From Mauremys mutica (taxonomy: Eukaryota; Chordata; Testudines; Geoemydidae): a DNA stretch of 64,000 nucleotides. Shown here one piece after another: positions 33,766 through 46,070 of the stretch. How positions within the stretch are numbered: the stretch's first letter is position 1; every line of letters starts with the position of its first letter. A model generated the notes under the pieces. That model saw only the letters and a list, made by a program, of their open reading frames with translations, had not been told where the DNA came from and made no database searches. The stretch lies in contig NC_059072.1 in NCBI RefSeq assembly GCF_020497125.1, forward strand, positions 306,484,781-306,548,780. The letters are read 5' to 3'. The translations under genes were made by a program, and so were the position numbers.

Positions 33766-34559
33766 TGTAGTGAGGCGGCCTGGCTCCCAGCCGCCCCAGA
33801 GAGGGATGAGCTCCTCCGGATGCCAAAGTGGGCAGAGCCACTGGAGCCTGCGCCCGCCCCCCAGAGGTCAAAGCGCAGGACAGGAAGTATAAAAGCTCAA
33901 CCCCAGGGCTCAGAAGCTGCCTAGCTGCTGGAGAAGCCAGATGCTGGTGGCCTGGCTCCTGCTGGGGAGACTCCTGCAGCCTGTGACTGACCCAAGGCCT
34001 GGCCATACCAGTCAAGGCCTGATGCCAACCTGACCCCAGAGAAGCTGGTAAGCCTACCTATGAGAAGCGACCCAGAGAAGCTGCCAAGCCTACTGCTTGC
34101 TGAGTACCCTGAGGAGCCCATGGTGCTAGATCCTGTGGAAGACACCGACAAGATGCAGGTACTGCTAGAGGGGGAGGTAGGAAGTAGCCTGGGGACAGCT
34201 GACCCTAGTCTGGCTGCAGCACACCCAGAGCTGATGTCAGTGTGTTGTGGCCAGGATCCCCACTGACACAGCAGCAGGCTGCCTGCTGCTGTTAGGGCCC
34301 TGGGCTGGGATGCGGTGGAGTGGGCAGGCCTGTGTCTCCCCTACCACCACACTCACGGGTGGCAGTCTCCCCCTCGCTCAGGACCAGGAGCCTGGGTTTT
34401 GTTCTTGAACTTTTTACTCAGCCCCTGCCTGAGGGCCTGAGCCCTTGACTGTTTCCTACCCCACCAGGACAACTCCCTGACTCACCGGACCTAAGGAGTG
34501 AGGCAGCCTGGCTCCCAGCTGCCCCAGAGAGGGGTGACCCCCAACCGAATCCTTCTACA
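33766..34559 (+). repeat. Solo LTR (TGTAGTGAGGCGGCC family) with AGTAT target duplication
   Basis: Starts TGTAGTGAGGCGGCC and ends CCGAATCCTTCTACA, with exact AGTAT duplications (33761-33765 and 34560-34564). TATAAAAG lies at 33888-33895. The 5' block at 33769-33806 recurs at 34498-34534. It is the compact relative of the minus-strand copy at 15335-16680. Confidence 0.92.
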
Positions 34560-34564
34560 AGTAT

Positions 34565-35217
34565 ATTAATACATTTCATGCCACCTCCTAAGACTGAATA
34601 GCCTCCTTCCTCCTACACCGCACACAAGATGCCTCCTTTGCTTTAAATCCCTTCTCCAATCTCACACCTTCTGGCTGGCTTTCCACTGCTAATCATCACT
34701 TGGATACTGCTACAGCTGCCTGTGATAAGAGATAATTTTTTTAATTACAAGACTATTCAATACAAAATTTATTGGTAATACACTTTTCCGTCTCCTTTTG
34801 AGTTCTTCTCCTTGTATTCTCATCCCACTCCTTCTTCATTCCCTTCTTCTGCTTTGTAGTCATGTCTTTCTTGAGTGCTGTCTGTTTAAATGCCTGAGCC
34901 TACACCTATCAAAAGCAATGGAAGTTTAGCTGTTAAATTCAACTAGTGCTGGAGCAAACCCAGACTGGGAGATGTGCCAATCAGCCCCAACTTCCATTGT
35001 CTTCAGTGAGACTGGTCACAAGTTCAGGCTTTAAGAGCAGGCCCTTAAATTTAAGCTCTTAGAAGCCCAAGGATCACACGGTCTTTGTCTGTAAAGCTCC
35101 ATGTGCACCTATGGTGCTGTACGATAGAGGAGCTGGTAGTTAATCCTGTATTTAGATGGCTTAATACTGCCCATAATAAAAATCCAGCTGTTTTTGAGGC
35201 TCACTATTGGTTGTTAG
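34565..35217. other. No recognised gene or repeat
   Basis: Around 34955-35050 there are blocks like CTTCAGTGAGACTGG that resemble old dispersed repeats. Nothing firm. Confidence 0.35.
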
Positions 35218-35425
35218 AGGGAGGGATAGCTCAGTGGTTTGAGCATTGGCCTGTTAAACCCAGGGTTGTGAGTTCAATCTTTGAGGGGGCCACTGAGGGA
35301 TCTGGGGAAAAAATCACTACTTGGTCTTGCTAGTGAAGGCAAGGGGCTGGACCTGATGACCTTTCAAGGCTCCCTTCCACTTCTAGGAGATAGGTATATC
35401 TCCAATTATTCTATTCTTCTTTATT
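35218..35425 (+). repeat. Cryptodiran tRNA-derived SINE (Cry-type)
   Basis: The head GGGAGGGATAGCTCAGTGG holds an RNA polymerase III A box. A B-box-like GTTGTGAGTTCAATC follows about 45 bp later. The body contains GGGGGCCACTGAGGGATCTG and CTGGACCTGATGACC, then a tail ending in a CTATTCTTCTTTA-like repeat. I recognise this as the SINE family of cryptodiran turtles, said to derive from a lysine tRNA. Confidence 0.9.
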
Positions 35426-37837
35426 GTGCTTCACACCCTGATGTTTGGGATATCTTGGTGATAACAGGTATAGAACACAGATCCCCCTGCTCAAAAATAA
35501 AAAAGCCCCTACTCATTAAGTAAAAAAGGATTCTCCATTAGATATTTGCAGTATAGGACCTATGACACAAAGTCAAACATTTCTGATTCCATCCAGTAAA
35601 GGACAGTGGACCTATTCATTACAACACATTTTTCTATGTCTATAATTGAGAATAAAGATCACTGAGCTTTACAAAGGAAAAAAAAAAACATTGCACAGAC
35701 ACAGTTCAGGCAAATCTTTGTTCTGACCTGAAGGGGGCTGGGAAATCTGACAACTAGTATTTTTTCAATTTTGTGCTATGGGCATTTTACACACATAATA
35801 CTGTACCAGCATTTTTCTGACACATGCAGACTAGACCTTTCATTTTTGTAAACTGCATTTGTGAACCTAGAGCATCTTTTATTTTTCATTGGTGTGTGAT
35901 GGTTGTGTTGGTTTTTTATTTTGTTTATCACTGTGTTGTAAATATCACCTTGGCTAGTGTTCTTTTAAAATAAAAATTGAGAACATGCAGAACAGTTTAC
36001 TTGCCATGGAAGATGGCACTTTTAGTGAAAAAGCCATTTAATTTCATACGCTATTTTACTTTTCATTTCAACGGAAATGAGAATTATGTAAAACAGATCT
36101 TTTTTTTCCTTCTCTCGGGCCCTTTTGAGACGTATGCTGCTTGTATAAATTATATCTCGCATATAACAGGTTTGATTATATTATTTAATCTGCCGCGCAG
36201 AAGATAATTGTATATTGTATTTTTCAGCATCTCTTTTTGCCTTCATTTTTTCTCTTTAAATAAATGGCATACTTTTTTGAGGTTAGCTCTGATGTCTTCA
36301 TCACTAGCTGCTGGATCCATACATTTTATAACAGAAAAATATAGGCAAATCAGGACCAAACCTATAATTATAACTCAGGCTTGACTTTGTTAATTTATTA
36401 TAAAGTTACCAGTCCTGAGCCACTTGGTTTATAGTAATGATAGCTTTATAATTCACAATTACCCATCATTTAAGTAAACACTAATGATAGAGACCTGGGA
36501 CATTTCATAGAGATTAATGACCAGCTGGAGAGCTCATAACCTGAGGTAAAGCCAAGGTCCATTAACCCCAGCTAGTCATAAATTCCCCAGCACATGCCTT
36601 GGGCAGAGGTAATTATTGCTACTAGAAACTGAAATATATGGAAGAAAACGTAAGGCACTTCTTTCCCGTCTCACAATTTCTCTGATATGCATATTCTAGT
36701 TGCACAGGAAGTACTGAGCATTGCCAGGGAATTAATACTTCTTATATTATCAAGATCCATTTGTCTGACTAATCCATTTATCTTACTTTATAGATAGCAA
36801 GGTGCAGCCACCTGTAAAATAATTTAGTCTCTAGTTTTACCATATCTTGCTAGTGACATTATAAAGAATAAAAATGCAACATATGTATAATAAGATTCCA
36901 GGAGTATCAATCTATGTGTCACTCTGATGCCTAGAATGTCTGAGTCATTGTGAAGTGATGGAAGCAGCTACAAGCATGATTGAGAGCTCTTTTTGTTCAG
37001 AATATAACCAGTTTGAATCATCACTGGTTTCTGTGGTCTGTTACCAGCCAATTGCTATTTGGTATAGTGTTGCTACCATGAGTACCCCCACACTGAAAGC
37101 TTTAATGGAACTGCTCATGGTAGAAAGCATTGTAATGAGTCTGCTGATCAGCAAACTCACCACTGTTCTCGTTCCTTCTCCCCTTTGGGGGTGGAAAAGC
37201 AGAGCTGCAGTAGGAGCTGGAGAGTCATGCGGGGAGCAGACAGCCCAGTGAGGGGGCAGGTTGTGACTGGCACACACTGCAGGAGGATACAGGTCTGTGG
37301 GGAAAACAGAGACTGACTTGGAGCCTGGCAGCTGAAGGCTGAGTAAAGGGGGGTCTGAAAGCAACTATTGTGGGGGGAGAGGTGGAGAGGGTAGCCAGCA
37401 GCAACCCCACGCTCTTAAAGGGGCTGGAGCCTGAAGAAGGCTATTGCAGTAAAAGTGACACCCCCCACAAGGGAGCAGCCTGGGAAGTGTGCTCTGTGCT
37501 CTGATTGGGCACGGGGGCCCAAAGAGAAGGTGCTGCTGTTTTTGTAAAAGGCAAATACATTCAAACACGGATTTGAGCTGGGGACTGTAACCTAGCTGCT
37601 GTCCATGGTGGGGGCGGAGGTAGCCGGCTAGGAGGAGTTGGGTGGAAAGCGTGGCAGCAACAGCAGGGCCACAATACAGAGGGGCCCCAACAAGACACAC
37701 CACAGACTGAGTCTGACCAGGAAACCTGCATGTTACCTACTTGCCTGTAATAGAGGAATCTACACTGGAAAGTGCACCCCAGGCACAAGGCATGGGGGCC
37801 CCTGACCCTCTACTGGACTGTCCCTATTGAAATGGAA
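35426..37837. other. No recognised gene or repeat
   Basis: AT-rich to 37170, then GC-rich to 37830. Frames of 98-112 codons at 36955-37703 overlap each other on both strands and have no domain. Confidence 0.4.
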
Positions 37838-39318
37838 GGCTAAACTATATTATTATGTTCACCCACTAGGTGGCACTGTGCATAAAATATCTTATTTAGA
37901 GGATCCTCAGCCATGCCTGGCAGAGCATTAAAGGGTCTTATGATGAACACATCGGGTATGTATATAAGGAAGCTCGGTAGCCAGTCAATACTTGGTACAG
38001 ACAAACATGACAATTCCAAGGTTAGGAATTGCTGAGTTTTAACTTGTGTAAGCAGAGTCAGGATGAGCTCTAACCTGACATCTGGTGGTGAATTGTGGCG
38101 AGTTGTGGAAAAGAACTTCAGCGGCTGATCTTGTTCGCATAGGCACACCCACCCAACCTAGCATGAGCCCACAGCAGCCCAAATGGTCACTTTGGCTTCT
38201 GTGGGATCCCCAGTTTCTCTGTTATTGGGGCAGGAAGAATAAAGTGTTGTTACCCTGATTATGTGAATCAAGGACAATGGAACTGTTTTATGACAGAGGG
38301 ACTCAACATCAACTAAGTAGTACTCAGTAGACAAGGGATATGGGTTCCAAAACCCAGTGAATTGAGAGAGGCTGAGGGATAGGCATTTGTACTTGATTGT
38401 ATGGGCCCTGTTTGAGGGCCCAAAACACCAATTGTACCTTCACCTCTCTCCACTGTGGAACATCAGAGCTAATTTTGATTCCACTAGGAGTCTAGTTACA
38501 GGCTGCTGAGCTGAATTCACTTTGGGCCACTGAGGCTCCCCTGCTACAAGCTGAAATCACTAAAGAGCTAAACTTACTAAGAGCTGAAATCACTGAGTGC
38601 TGTGGGGGAGGGGCCTGAAGATATGTTGCTGAATGGCTGGCAGGGCAGAGCAGTTTGTGGGATGGCTGGAGTGGCTCACAGGATGGCTGGTGGAGTGGAG
38701 TGGCTGGCGTAGCAGATCAGTTCGTGGAATGGCTCGAGCAGCTCATGGGACGGCTGGTGGAGCAGAGCAGCTGGTGGAGTGGCTTGTGGTGAAGGCTGCA
38801 GCAAAACCCCACAGAGAGGTGGGGCAGTTGACCTCGAACCACATAAGGTGCCCCTTAACACCCCCGTATCCCCCCAGACTAGGAGGTAAAACTCTGCAGA
38901 TAAACTTTTGAACTCTGGGGCTGCACTGACAAGGGACAGAGACTTCTGGGTTGTTGGACTTTTGGGTGATTTTTTTGGGTTGCTGGACTTAAGACCCTGA
39001 GGGGAAAAGGATGCTGCCAAACTTACTTGGGGGTGGGTCTTTTGCTCATGGTTTGTGTTATGAATCCAGTTTGTGGTGTTTCCCCAACATAATGCCGCAT
39101 TGTTTCCTTCCTCTATTAAAAGGATTTTGCTACATTCAGACTCTGTGCTTGCGAGAAGGGAAGAATTGCCTCTTATAGGTGCCCAGGGGGTGGTATGTAA
39201 TTGTCCCAGGTCACTGGGTGGGGGCTCGAGCCGGTTTTGCATTGTGTTATTGAAACGGACTCCTAGATACTGAACCTGGCCCTTGTTGCTGCCAACTCAG
39301 ACAGGTAGAAGGGTTACA
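37838..39318 (+). repeat. LTR-retroelement-derived region ending GGGTTACA
   Basis: The last ~300 bp match the end of 11022-12149, including the GAACCTGGCCCTTG block and GGGTTACA. An AATAAA at 38238-38243 sits in an earlier part with a TGTAAGCAGAGTCAGGATGA-type block. The region may be one long LTR or two LTRs joined. A 38625-38800 stretch repeats GGCTGG/GTGGAGTGGCT words. Left end and target duplication were not resolved. Confidence 0.55.
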
Positions 39319-39867
39319 TTTGAAATATAACTCCATAAGCTATGGTACTTAGCGTATTTGTAGCCTTTTCTTGCCTGGCAGCCCTACTAATATATCCTTT
39401 CATTTTAGCCTTTTGGGGGATTATTGGGACCTACTAGGCTACAGTCTATAGTAGAGCTTAGCTGCTAAAGCATCTTCGCTGTTTATCTTGGGGTCATGGA
39501 ACAAGCATTGCCAACAATCATGATTGATTTTTAAAAAATAATAAATTTACAACTGTTTGTATTTGCCTTCTGGGTTTTGAGCCATCAGGGAGCACTCAGG
39601 TCATGTTTTCGAGCTCTTCTGTGTAAGCAGGGGGGCTAGAAACAGACATTTTTTAATGAAAGCTGAGGGTCTTGCGTAATTTTATTACTCTTAGGAACTG
39701 GGGCTTTAAGAAGAACACCAACTATTAAGAGACTCATGATACAGTAGTAAAGGCTGGAAAAGCTGGTGGCCCACCTGGCAGGCTACCAAGCACCATAAGA
39801 GATCTGGAGTACAAGAGCACTGAGCAGCCACATTAATAACAGCACTGCATCGTGCTTGCAGGACCTG
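39319..39867. other. No recognised gene or repeat
   Basis: No coding or repeat signal recognised. Confidence 0.4.
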
Positions 39868-40545
39868 GCACTTCCTGGACAAAGGGAATGCAGTAGATTT
39901 AATTTACTTTGATTTTGGAAAAATTATTTCATATTGTGTGTCTCTGAAAATCATACTTGGAAACTTAATTACAATTTAAATGAAAATGAGCACTGTCAGA
40001 TGGACTGAAAACTTGCCGAAGGACCATAAACAAGGGGTCATAAAACATGACAATATATCATATTAGGGGAAGGTGTCTAGCAGGATGCCATAGGGATTGG
40101 TGTTAAGTCCAGTTTTTTTATCATTGGCATTAATGATCTAGAAGAGTGAATAACTAGCATGTTAATTAAATTAAAGGATGATACTAAATTGGGAGCCATG
40201 AACACCACCAAGGACAGAGACATAATGACAGTGGACAAGCAATTTACATAAGAGTTTGCAAGGCACTATCACAGTAAAAAACAGCAATGTGATTTGGTTT
40301 TTTTGGGCTGTGCATACAGAGGTATCATAGCCTCTTTGCTCTGTGACATCATTGTCTATGTGGATCTCACGAGACTGTACCTAGAATGCTGGTTCAGTTC
40401 TGGGTACTTTACTAACAGAAAGATCTAGAGTCTAGATAACTGAGTAAGTTCAGAGAACAGCAACAAAAATAATTAAGAGACCAGAGGGATTGACTTGTGA
40501 GGAAAAATTAAAAGAATTAAATATGTACAGTGTGGGTAAGCAATG
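39868..40545 (+). mobile_element. Old CR1-like LINE fragment
   Basis: Translated pieces give reverse-transcriptase-like words: VLSPV near 40110 followed, after a frameshift, by a GINDLE-like block. Then there is a stretch like GGTTCAGTTCTGGGTACTTT that parallels the CR1 copy at 48840-48870. It is heavily diverged, with many stops. Confidence 0.6.
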
Positions 40546-41091
40546 ATGAAGTGGGCAGGGGCAGAGACATGAATAGCCCAAGGCTGGAGAGGCTTTGTCT
40601 GGCATGTAAGTGGGTGTAAGTGGAATGATGGCATCTGATATCATACCTCAAGCTCATATCCAGTTAAGAAGAGGAAAATTGAGGCTCAATGGCAGGAAAT
40701 CTGTCAGCTCCTGTTTCTATGATATTATGATCATAAAAAGGGATCTAGATTAGTTAGAAATAGGGGCAGGAAGTACCAAAAGTGAGAGTCAAGGTCAGAC
40801 ACTTGCAAGCTGATATGTCTGAGGTAAAATAAACCAGCACAAATATATTGAATGGGGTAATAGTGGGCAGAGATGATGGTGTGGGGGAACAAGGCAATTC
40901 TGGGCTGGGTCTCCAGAGGAGGGAGATTCTAGTGAGACTGCGTTTAGAATCTTTGTTAAAGATTCCACACCTGTTTCCTCAGCTGCCCTGGTGATAGGCA
41001 TGGTGTAAGCACCTAGACAGATAGATAAAGATAGCCAAGAAAGCTCCTATTCCAGTTCCCAGCACCTCCAAACAGACAAGGAAAATCAGTG
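40546..41091. other. No recognised gene or repeat
   Basis: No coding or repeat signal recognised. Confidence 0.4.
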
Positions 41092-41163
41092 AAGGTGAAA
41101 TCCTGTCTCACTGAGTTCAATAGGAAATTTGCAATTGACTTCAGTGGAGTCAGGATTTCACCC
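41092..41163. repeat. Foldback repeat (GGTGAAATCCTG...CAGGATTTCACC)
   Basis: GGTGAAATCCTG and CAGGATTTCACC face each other about 45 bp apart, around an ATTGACTTCAGTGGA core. This is a palindromic dispersed repeat I know from amniote genomes. Confidence 0.7.
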
Positions 41164-41239
41164 CAAGAATAAGAGCAAGGAACCTCAGTGCTGGAAGGGA
41201 GATATGGTTTATGGGCACATTGATGACAGTATGAATATG

Positions 41240-41397
41240 CAGGGCCAGCTCCAGGCACCAGCTGAGGAAGCAGGTGCCTGGGGCAGCACATTCTGAGGGG
41301 CGGCATTCTGGCTATTCAGGAGGCGGCAGTTTGTCGGCTGGCTTTCTTTTTTTTTTTTTTTTGCTTGGGGCGGCAAAAAAAGGTAGAGCCAGCCCTG
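41240..41397. mobile_element. hAT-like MITE (CAGGGCCGGCTCCAG family)
   Basis: 158 bp with ends CAGGGCCAGCTCCAGG and GAGCCAGCCCTG. Exact 8-bp duplications TGAATATG flank it (41232-41239 and 41398-41405). A T-run lies near its right end. Confidence 0.92.
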
Positions 41398-41405
41398 TGA
41401 ATATG

Positions 41406-43610
41406 AGGGAGGGACACAAACGGGCAGTTGCATGTGCAGCTTGGGCAGAGTGAAGGACACAATGGGATATTAGTAACACACACAATGCACCATGCCAGGT
41501 CAGGTTGATGCTTTTAGGTCATTTATTTATGTTTCTTGATTTTAAAAACAGGCAGATTGTAAATAAAAACCTCTTTGGGAAGAAGTATAAGAAAATTCAA
41601 CCCTTTTTTTGCTGGGAATGTGTGATTAGCTGCCTTTTCTGGAAGCCTCATTTTCTTGTACCTGATTGTCATGTCACAGCTGTCACTGTATCCCCAGAGT
41701 GCCTGGCAGGCCATTGATGTCTCAGTCCATTTAATTGTTAGAAAGTGTTTAATACTCCCTTACTGATTTGAGGGCTCACATATCTAGGTTGCCAAGTCCT
41801 CTCTAGGTCCGTGTCTGACAGTTATTGTCAGTGATAAAAAAGTCACTCCTCCCCCCTGCTCAGTGTCTCTTCTTCCCCTGCCCCCCCACCTCCAAACTCC
41901 TTGCTCAGTCTGAGTAGCTGTGGATGAGGAAGAAGCTTATTTCTCCCCTCCCCCCATCTTGCACCCCTCAGAAATGAGGGGAGAGTGAAGGGTTGAGCAG
42001 CAGCTGGAGGAATAGAGGTGGGGTTAGGAAGGCTGAGGAAGTGAGGAGTCATTAGGAAGCGGGAGGGCGACTGGGGCAGCGTGAGGGAGGGGTGGTGAAG
42101 CGAATGTTGGGGCAATGGTTATGTAATTGTGATTGAAAGAGGAGAGGGAAGTGTGCGGAAATGCTTAAAGCCATGGAGAGCAGCAGGTACTGTGCTCCCT
42201 CTCAACTCCCTTTGCTTTAACTCCTGCCTAGGGTTGTTATGAGAGTCTGGAGCCATTCTCCCCCATTCTGCCCCTGTCCTCCTTAGCCACCTCTCCTCTT
42301 TGAGCCCCAGCTGCTCTATTCTGTTCCCCCACAGTGTTCTCCACCCTTCACCCCTGACACCCATTCTCTCTCCCCTTCCTGGTTCCCTCATATCCCTTGC
42401 CAGCAGGGCACTGGAGTAGCCAGCTGCACCAGCTGCCTCTCCTTTCCAGCTGCACCAGTGCTGGCTTGGATCCAGCTGGAGGAACAGTGCAGATGAAGAA
42501 AGTGAGGTTGCTTCGCTGCTTGCAAGGTGAACAGAGATTAATAGGAGACTGCTTGGTTGTCCATACCACGTGTGTGATATATCTCCAACGCCCTCTACTA
42601 GTTAGGATTAGAACTGCTCAACGTCAAGGGCTCTGTACAGATAACAGCTAATGAAGATTTTTCTTTGGCTTAATTTTTGGGGGTCTTTGCTTTTGGATTA
42701 GAAGGTTCATTATGAGTCATATGCCACCTCTGCTGCTCCTATGAAGTTCCAAGTGGCTATGATGCATATTGGAGCTGTGTGAATCAGTCATAAGCAAAAT
42801 TCATTTGACAAATTTAGCTTATTTTTTTTCTGTTTGTGGAATATACACAAGGAGCTCACAGTTTCTTTTAATGTAATTATTATTAACATTTAACTAACTG
42901 TCTTTGTGGGGTGTCTTTCCCCTCCCCATGGATTGAGCCTACAGGTCTCTGCACGTATTTGATACTCTATTGGAAATTTGGACTGTGTTGATCGGTTGTT
43001 TGATCACATGATATTATTTGTGTTCTAGCTCTTATAATCAGGAACATGGCCTGAAGATGATACAGGGGTTTTGATTCTCTCAGACAACAAGATCAGTGAA
43101 TTTTAAAAGACTTTAAACCTTTTCCTTTCTGGGCCAAATAGGCCTTAATTTCTACAAAAATCAGGGTACTGTAAGATGTCTTAGTTTATTGCTGAATTGA
43201 AATTGAAATTTTTCTCTGTCCTATTCACACACAATAAGTGTGTGTAGCAGAAAAGGAAATGGTTAGATGCTTGTCTGGCTCATTTAATTACCTTTTTAAT
43301 CACGGCTCTGGCAAAGGGTTCTGGGACCCTTGTTTCCGTGCTGTGTTGAGCAGTGTTCCATGCCATTAGCACTTCTGGTGCTAATATTCAAGCACTCCAC
43401 ATTAAAATTCACTTTCCTTGGTCACTAGTGTGAGTAAAACTTGGCCACTCAAATGTTTCCAGGAAGAAAAAACATGCAGCTAAAGTTTCAAATTTGAGCT
43501 AACAAATATGCGGGGAAACATTTTGCTCTTGTGTGCACTGCAGAGAAAATTTTGACGACAAAGTGACCATTGGTTTATTACCATAAAAAATGTGTGCAGT
43601 TTGCCAAATT
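41406..43610. other. No recognised gene or repeat
   Basis: The 41840-42500 part is purine/pyrimidine-skewed with open frames on both strands but no domains. The rest is AT-rich. Confidence 0.4.
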
Positions 43611-43867
43611 ACAAATCATAGGACTGGAAGGGACCTCAAGAGGTTGTCTACTTCAGTCTCCTGCATTCAAGGCAGGACTAAGCATTATAGACCATCCCTG
43701 ACAGAGGTTTGTCTAACCTGCTCTTAAAAATCTCCAGTGACAGAGATTCCACAACCTCCCTCGGCAATTTATTCCAGTGCTTAACCACCCTGACAGCTAG
43801 GAAACTTTTCCAAATGTCCAACCTAAACTGCCCTTGCCGCAAATTACGGCGACTGCTTCTTGTCTTG
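43611..43867 (-). mobile_element. CR1 LINE 3' fragment
   Basis: Minus strand, 5'-truncated. It encodes the usual CR1 C-terminus (RKSFLAV-like, [20 protein letters not shown]) followed by the 3' UTR block with GGTCCCTTCCAGTCC in reverse. Its terminal repeat is worn away. Confidence 0.9.
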
Positions 43868-45287
43868 CAACTGATACAAATTAGCCACATTTTAAACAAA
43901 TTGAACAAATATATTTTCAGTCTTGTAAAGCAGACAAAATTGCTCACTACCTGGAAATATTCCAGAAAATAATGAACCGGATGGGGGGAAATGATGGGAC
44001 ATGGATTGTCACGACAGGGTTAACATATTGCCTCTCGGTTTTATGCCCACTCTACCCACTGTTTTTATACCAGTGTAACTATGTCAGTTAGGGGTGTGAC
44101 TTTTTAACCAATATAATGAAGTTATACAGCCCTTAACGTGGACACAGTTATACAGGCATAAGGCACCTTTATATCTGTATAACTGTATCCCACACTACTA
44201 GGTTTGCACTGGTTTAACTATACTATGTAGAGAAAGCCTTAAATAGAAAATGGGATCTGGGAAGGTGAGGTCTCTGAGGCCCAAGATGGCATAGAGGTTC
44301 AATTTCTTTTAACTCCAAAGAATTTCTTCTCCAGCTCATCGATGAGATCATTAAGGATGGCACTGGAAAGTTCAAAAAGCAGCTGCCTGTGTGACATGTA
44401 GGCTGTAGACAAACCTGTTCCTTTTGATCTCAGCCCTTTTAAACATGGGGTTCATTAAAATGAGATAATGTCAAGCACTGAGAATCTCTGTGCTTTAACT
44501 ATCCCCTTTTATTTTTACATCACAAGAAGAATAGCTAACAGGAGCGATGAAGTGACAGGAGCCTATGGAAAGGGTGCTGTGACCAGATGGTAAATGTTAT
44601 ACAGTAAATTATCACTTACAACACTGCAAGACTTTGAAGATGTTTCTTTTGGTTTTGGAGAAGAAATCAAATACCCTGAGAATGTTCTGTAATCAGTGAC
44701 AGGAGGAGCTCCCAAGAGACTAGTTCACAGAGACACTTTTTTTTGTGTGTGCTTTTTTTAAAATTCTGGAGCATAATTTCTACTCCCAGATCCTAAGCTT
44801 TCTCCTACAAAAACGTAATGTACAAGTGTATATACGTTCTCAAGCATATCCTTCATTTGCCTGTGCAGATACCTGTGTGAGTACAATTAACTGATTTCTC
44901 CCCACAAATACAGATTTGAGCACAATATATACATACCTCACTTAAAAAAATCTATAGTAATAGGCAAGATGATCTACACATAGTATAAGGAGTTTCTTTC
45001 TTAACTCTTTCACTGCCTTGAAGCCAAAATTCCCACTGATGTCAATATGACCAATATATTGGCTGCTAGGATATACATCACTTAATAATTGTTACGTGCT
45101 GCAATTGTACAACCCTTCTGGTGTTATGCTGTCATAAAAATGCTAAACCCAGGCAGCAGAGTAACATATTTCATGTAGGTTCCTTCCAGAATTGCTTGTA
45201 AAGGTTAAAACAGGAGACTAATGAACCAAGCTGATGCCCAAAAGGATTTAGGTAGTCAGAATTATACTCTTGAGTTATAGTATAGTG
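43868..45287. other. No gene; possible old MITE at 44050-44225
   Basis: At 44050-44225 ATACCAGTGTAACTATG and related GTATAACTG words recur in both orientations, typical of an old palindromic amniote repeat. The rest is unremarkable. Confidence 0.4.
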
Positions 45288-45598
45288 CAGGGGTCGGCAA
45301 CCTTTCAGAAGTGCTGTGCCGAATCTTCATTTATTCACTCTAATTTAAGGTTTTGCGTGCCAGTAATACATTTTAATGTTTTTAGAAGGTCTCTTTCTAT
45401 AAATCTATAATATATAACTAAACTATTGTTGTATGTAAAGTAAATAAGGTTTTTTAAATGTTTAAGAAGCTTCACTTAAAATTAAATTAAAATGCAGAGC
45501 CCCCCGGACTGGTGGCCAGGACCTGGGCAGTGTGAGTGCCACTGAAAATCAGCTCGTGTGCTGCCTTCGGCACACATGCCATAGGTTGCCTATCCCTG
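45288..45598. mobile_element. hAT-like MITE (CAGGGGTCGGCAACC family)
   Basis: 311 bp with ends CAGGGGTCGGCAACCT and AGGTTGCCTATCCCTG. An exact 8-bp duplication GTATAGTG lies on both sides (45280-45287 and 45599-45606). The interior is AT-rich and non-coding. Confidence 0.94.
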
Positions 45599-45724
45599 GT
45601 ATAGTGCAACAATAGCCGGTAGCAATCCTATTCCAGTAAGTGGGAAATAATAACATTGTAGTTAAATATATGGAACTCACTGTAAGAAATAAAATGAATT
45701 CAGTATCATACTTACTTTGCATTG

Positions 45725-45880
45725 CTATAGCTCCTTCCAGCTGAGGAGCTCAGTACTTTCCAGACATTAATGAGTTCATCCTAACAATTTCCATGTGAGG
45801 TAAGAAATTATCATCCCCATTTTACAGACTTGGAAACTGAGGTGCAGATGCCGAGATCTATTAAGGGATTCAAGTGTTGC
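45725..45880 (-). repeat. MIR-type SINE
   Basis: Carries the reverse MIR core ATCCCCATTTTACAGACTTG followed by GGAAACTGAGGTGCAGA, with TGTGAGGTAAG upstream. Confidence 0.8.
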
Positions 45881-46070
45881 AATGACAACATAAGAGTTCC
45901 TCCACTTACGTCTTCACCTGGTTTGCAGATCTCACTGGGGCTTAGGTAAGAGAGAGCCATCTAGCCATTTACAGTTAGGCATTCTGCCCATGCCCAGAGG
46001 CAGAAGCCTAGGCACATGGGGAACTTTTACAGCCAAAATGTAGGTGCTGATGAGTTTAGATCCCTAAAGA

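Noticed and set aside
35218..35290. Possible functional tRNA gene
   Set aside because: The A and B boxes belong to a SINE head. The sequence lacks a full cloverleaf and continues into the SINE body.
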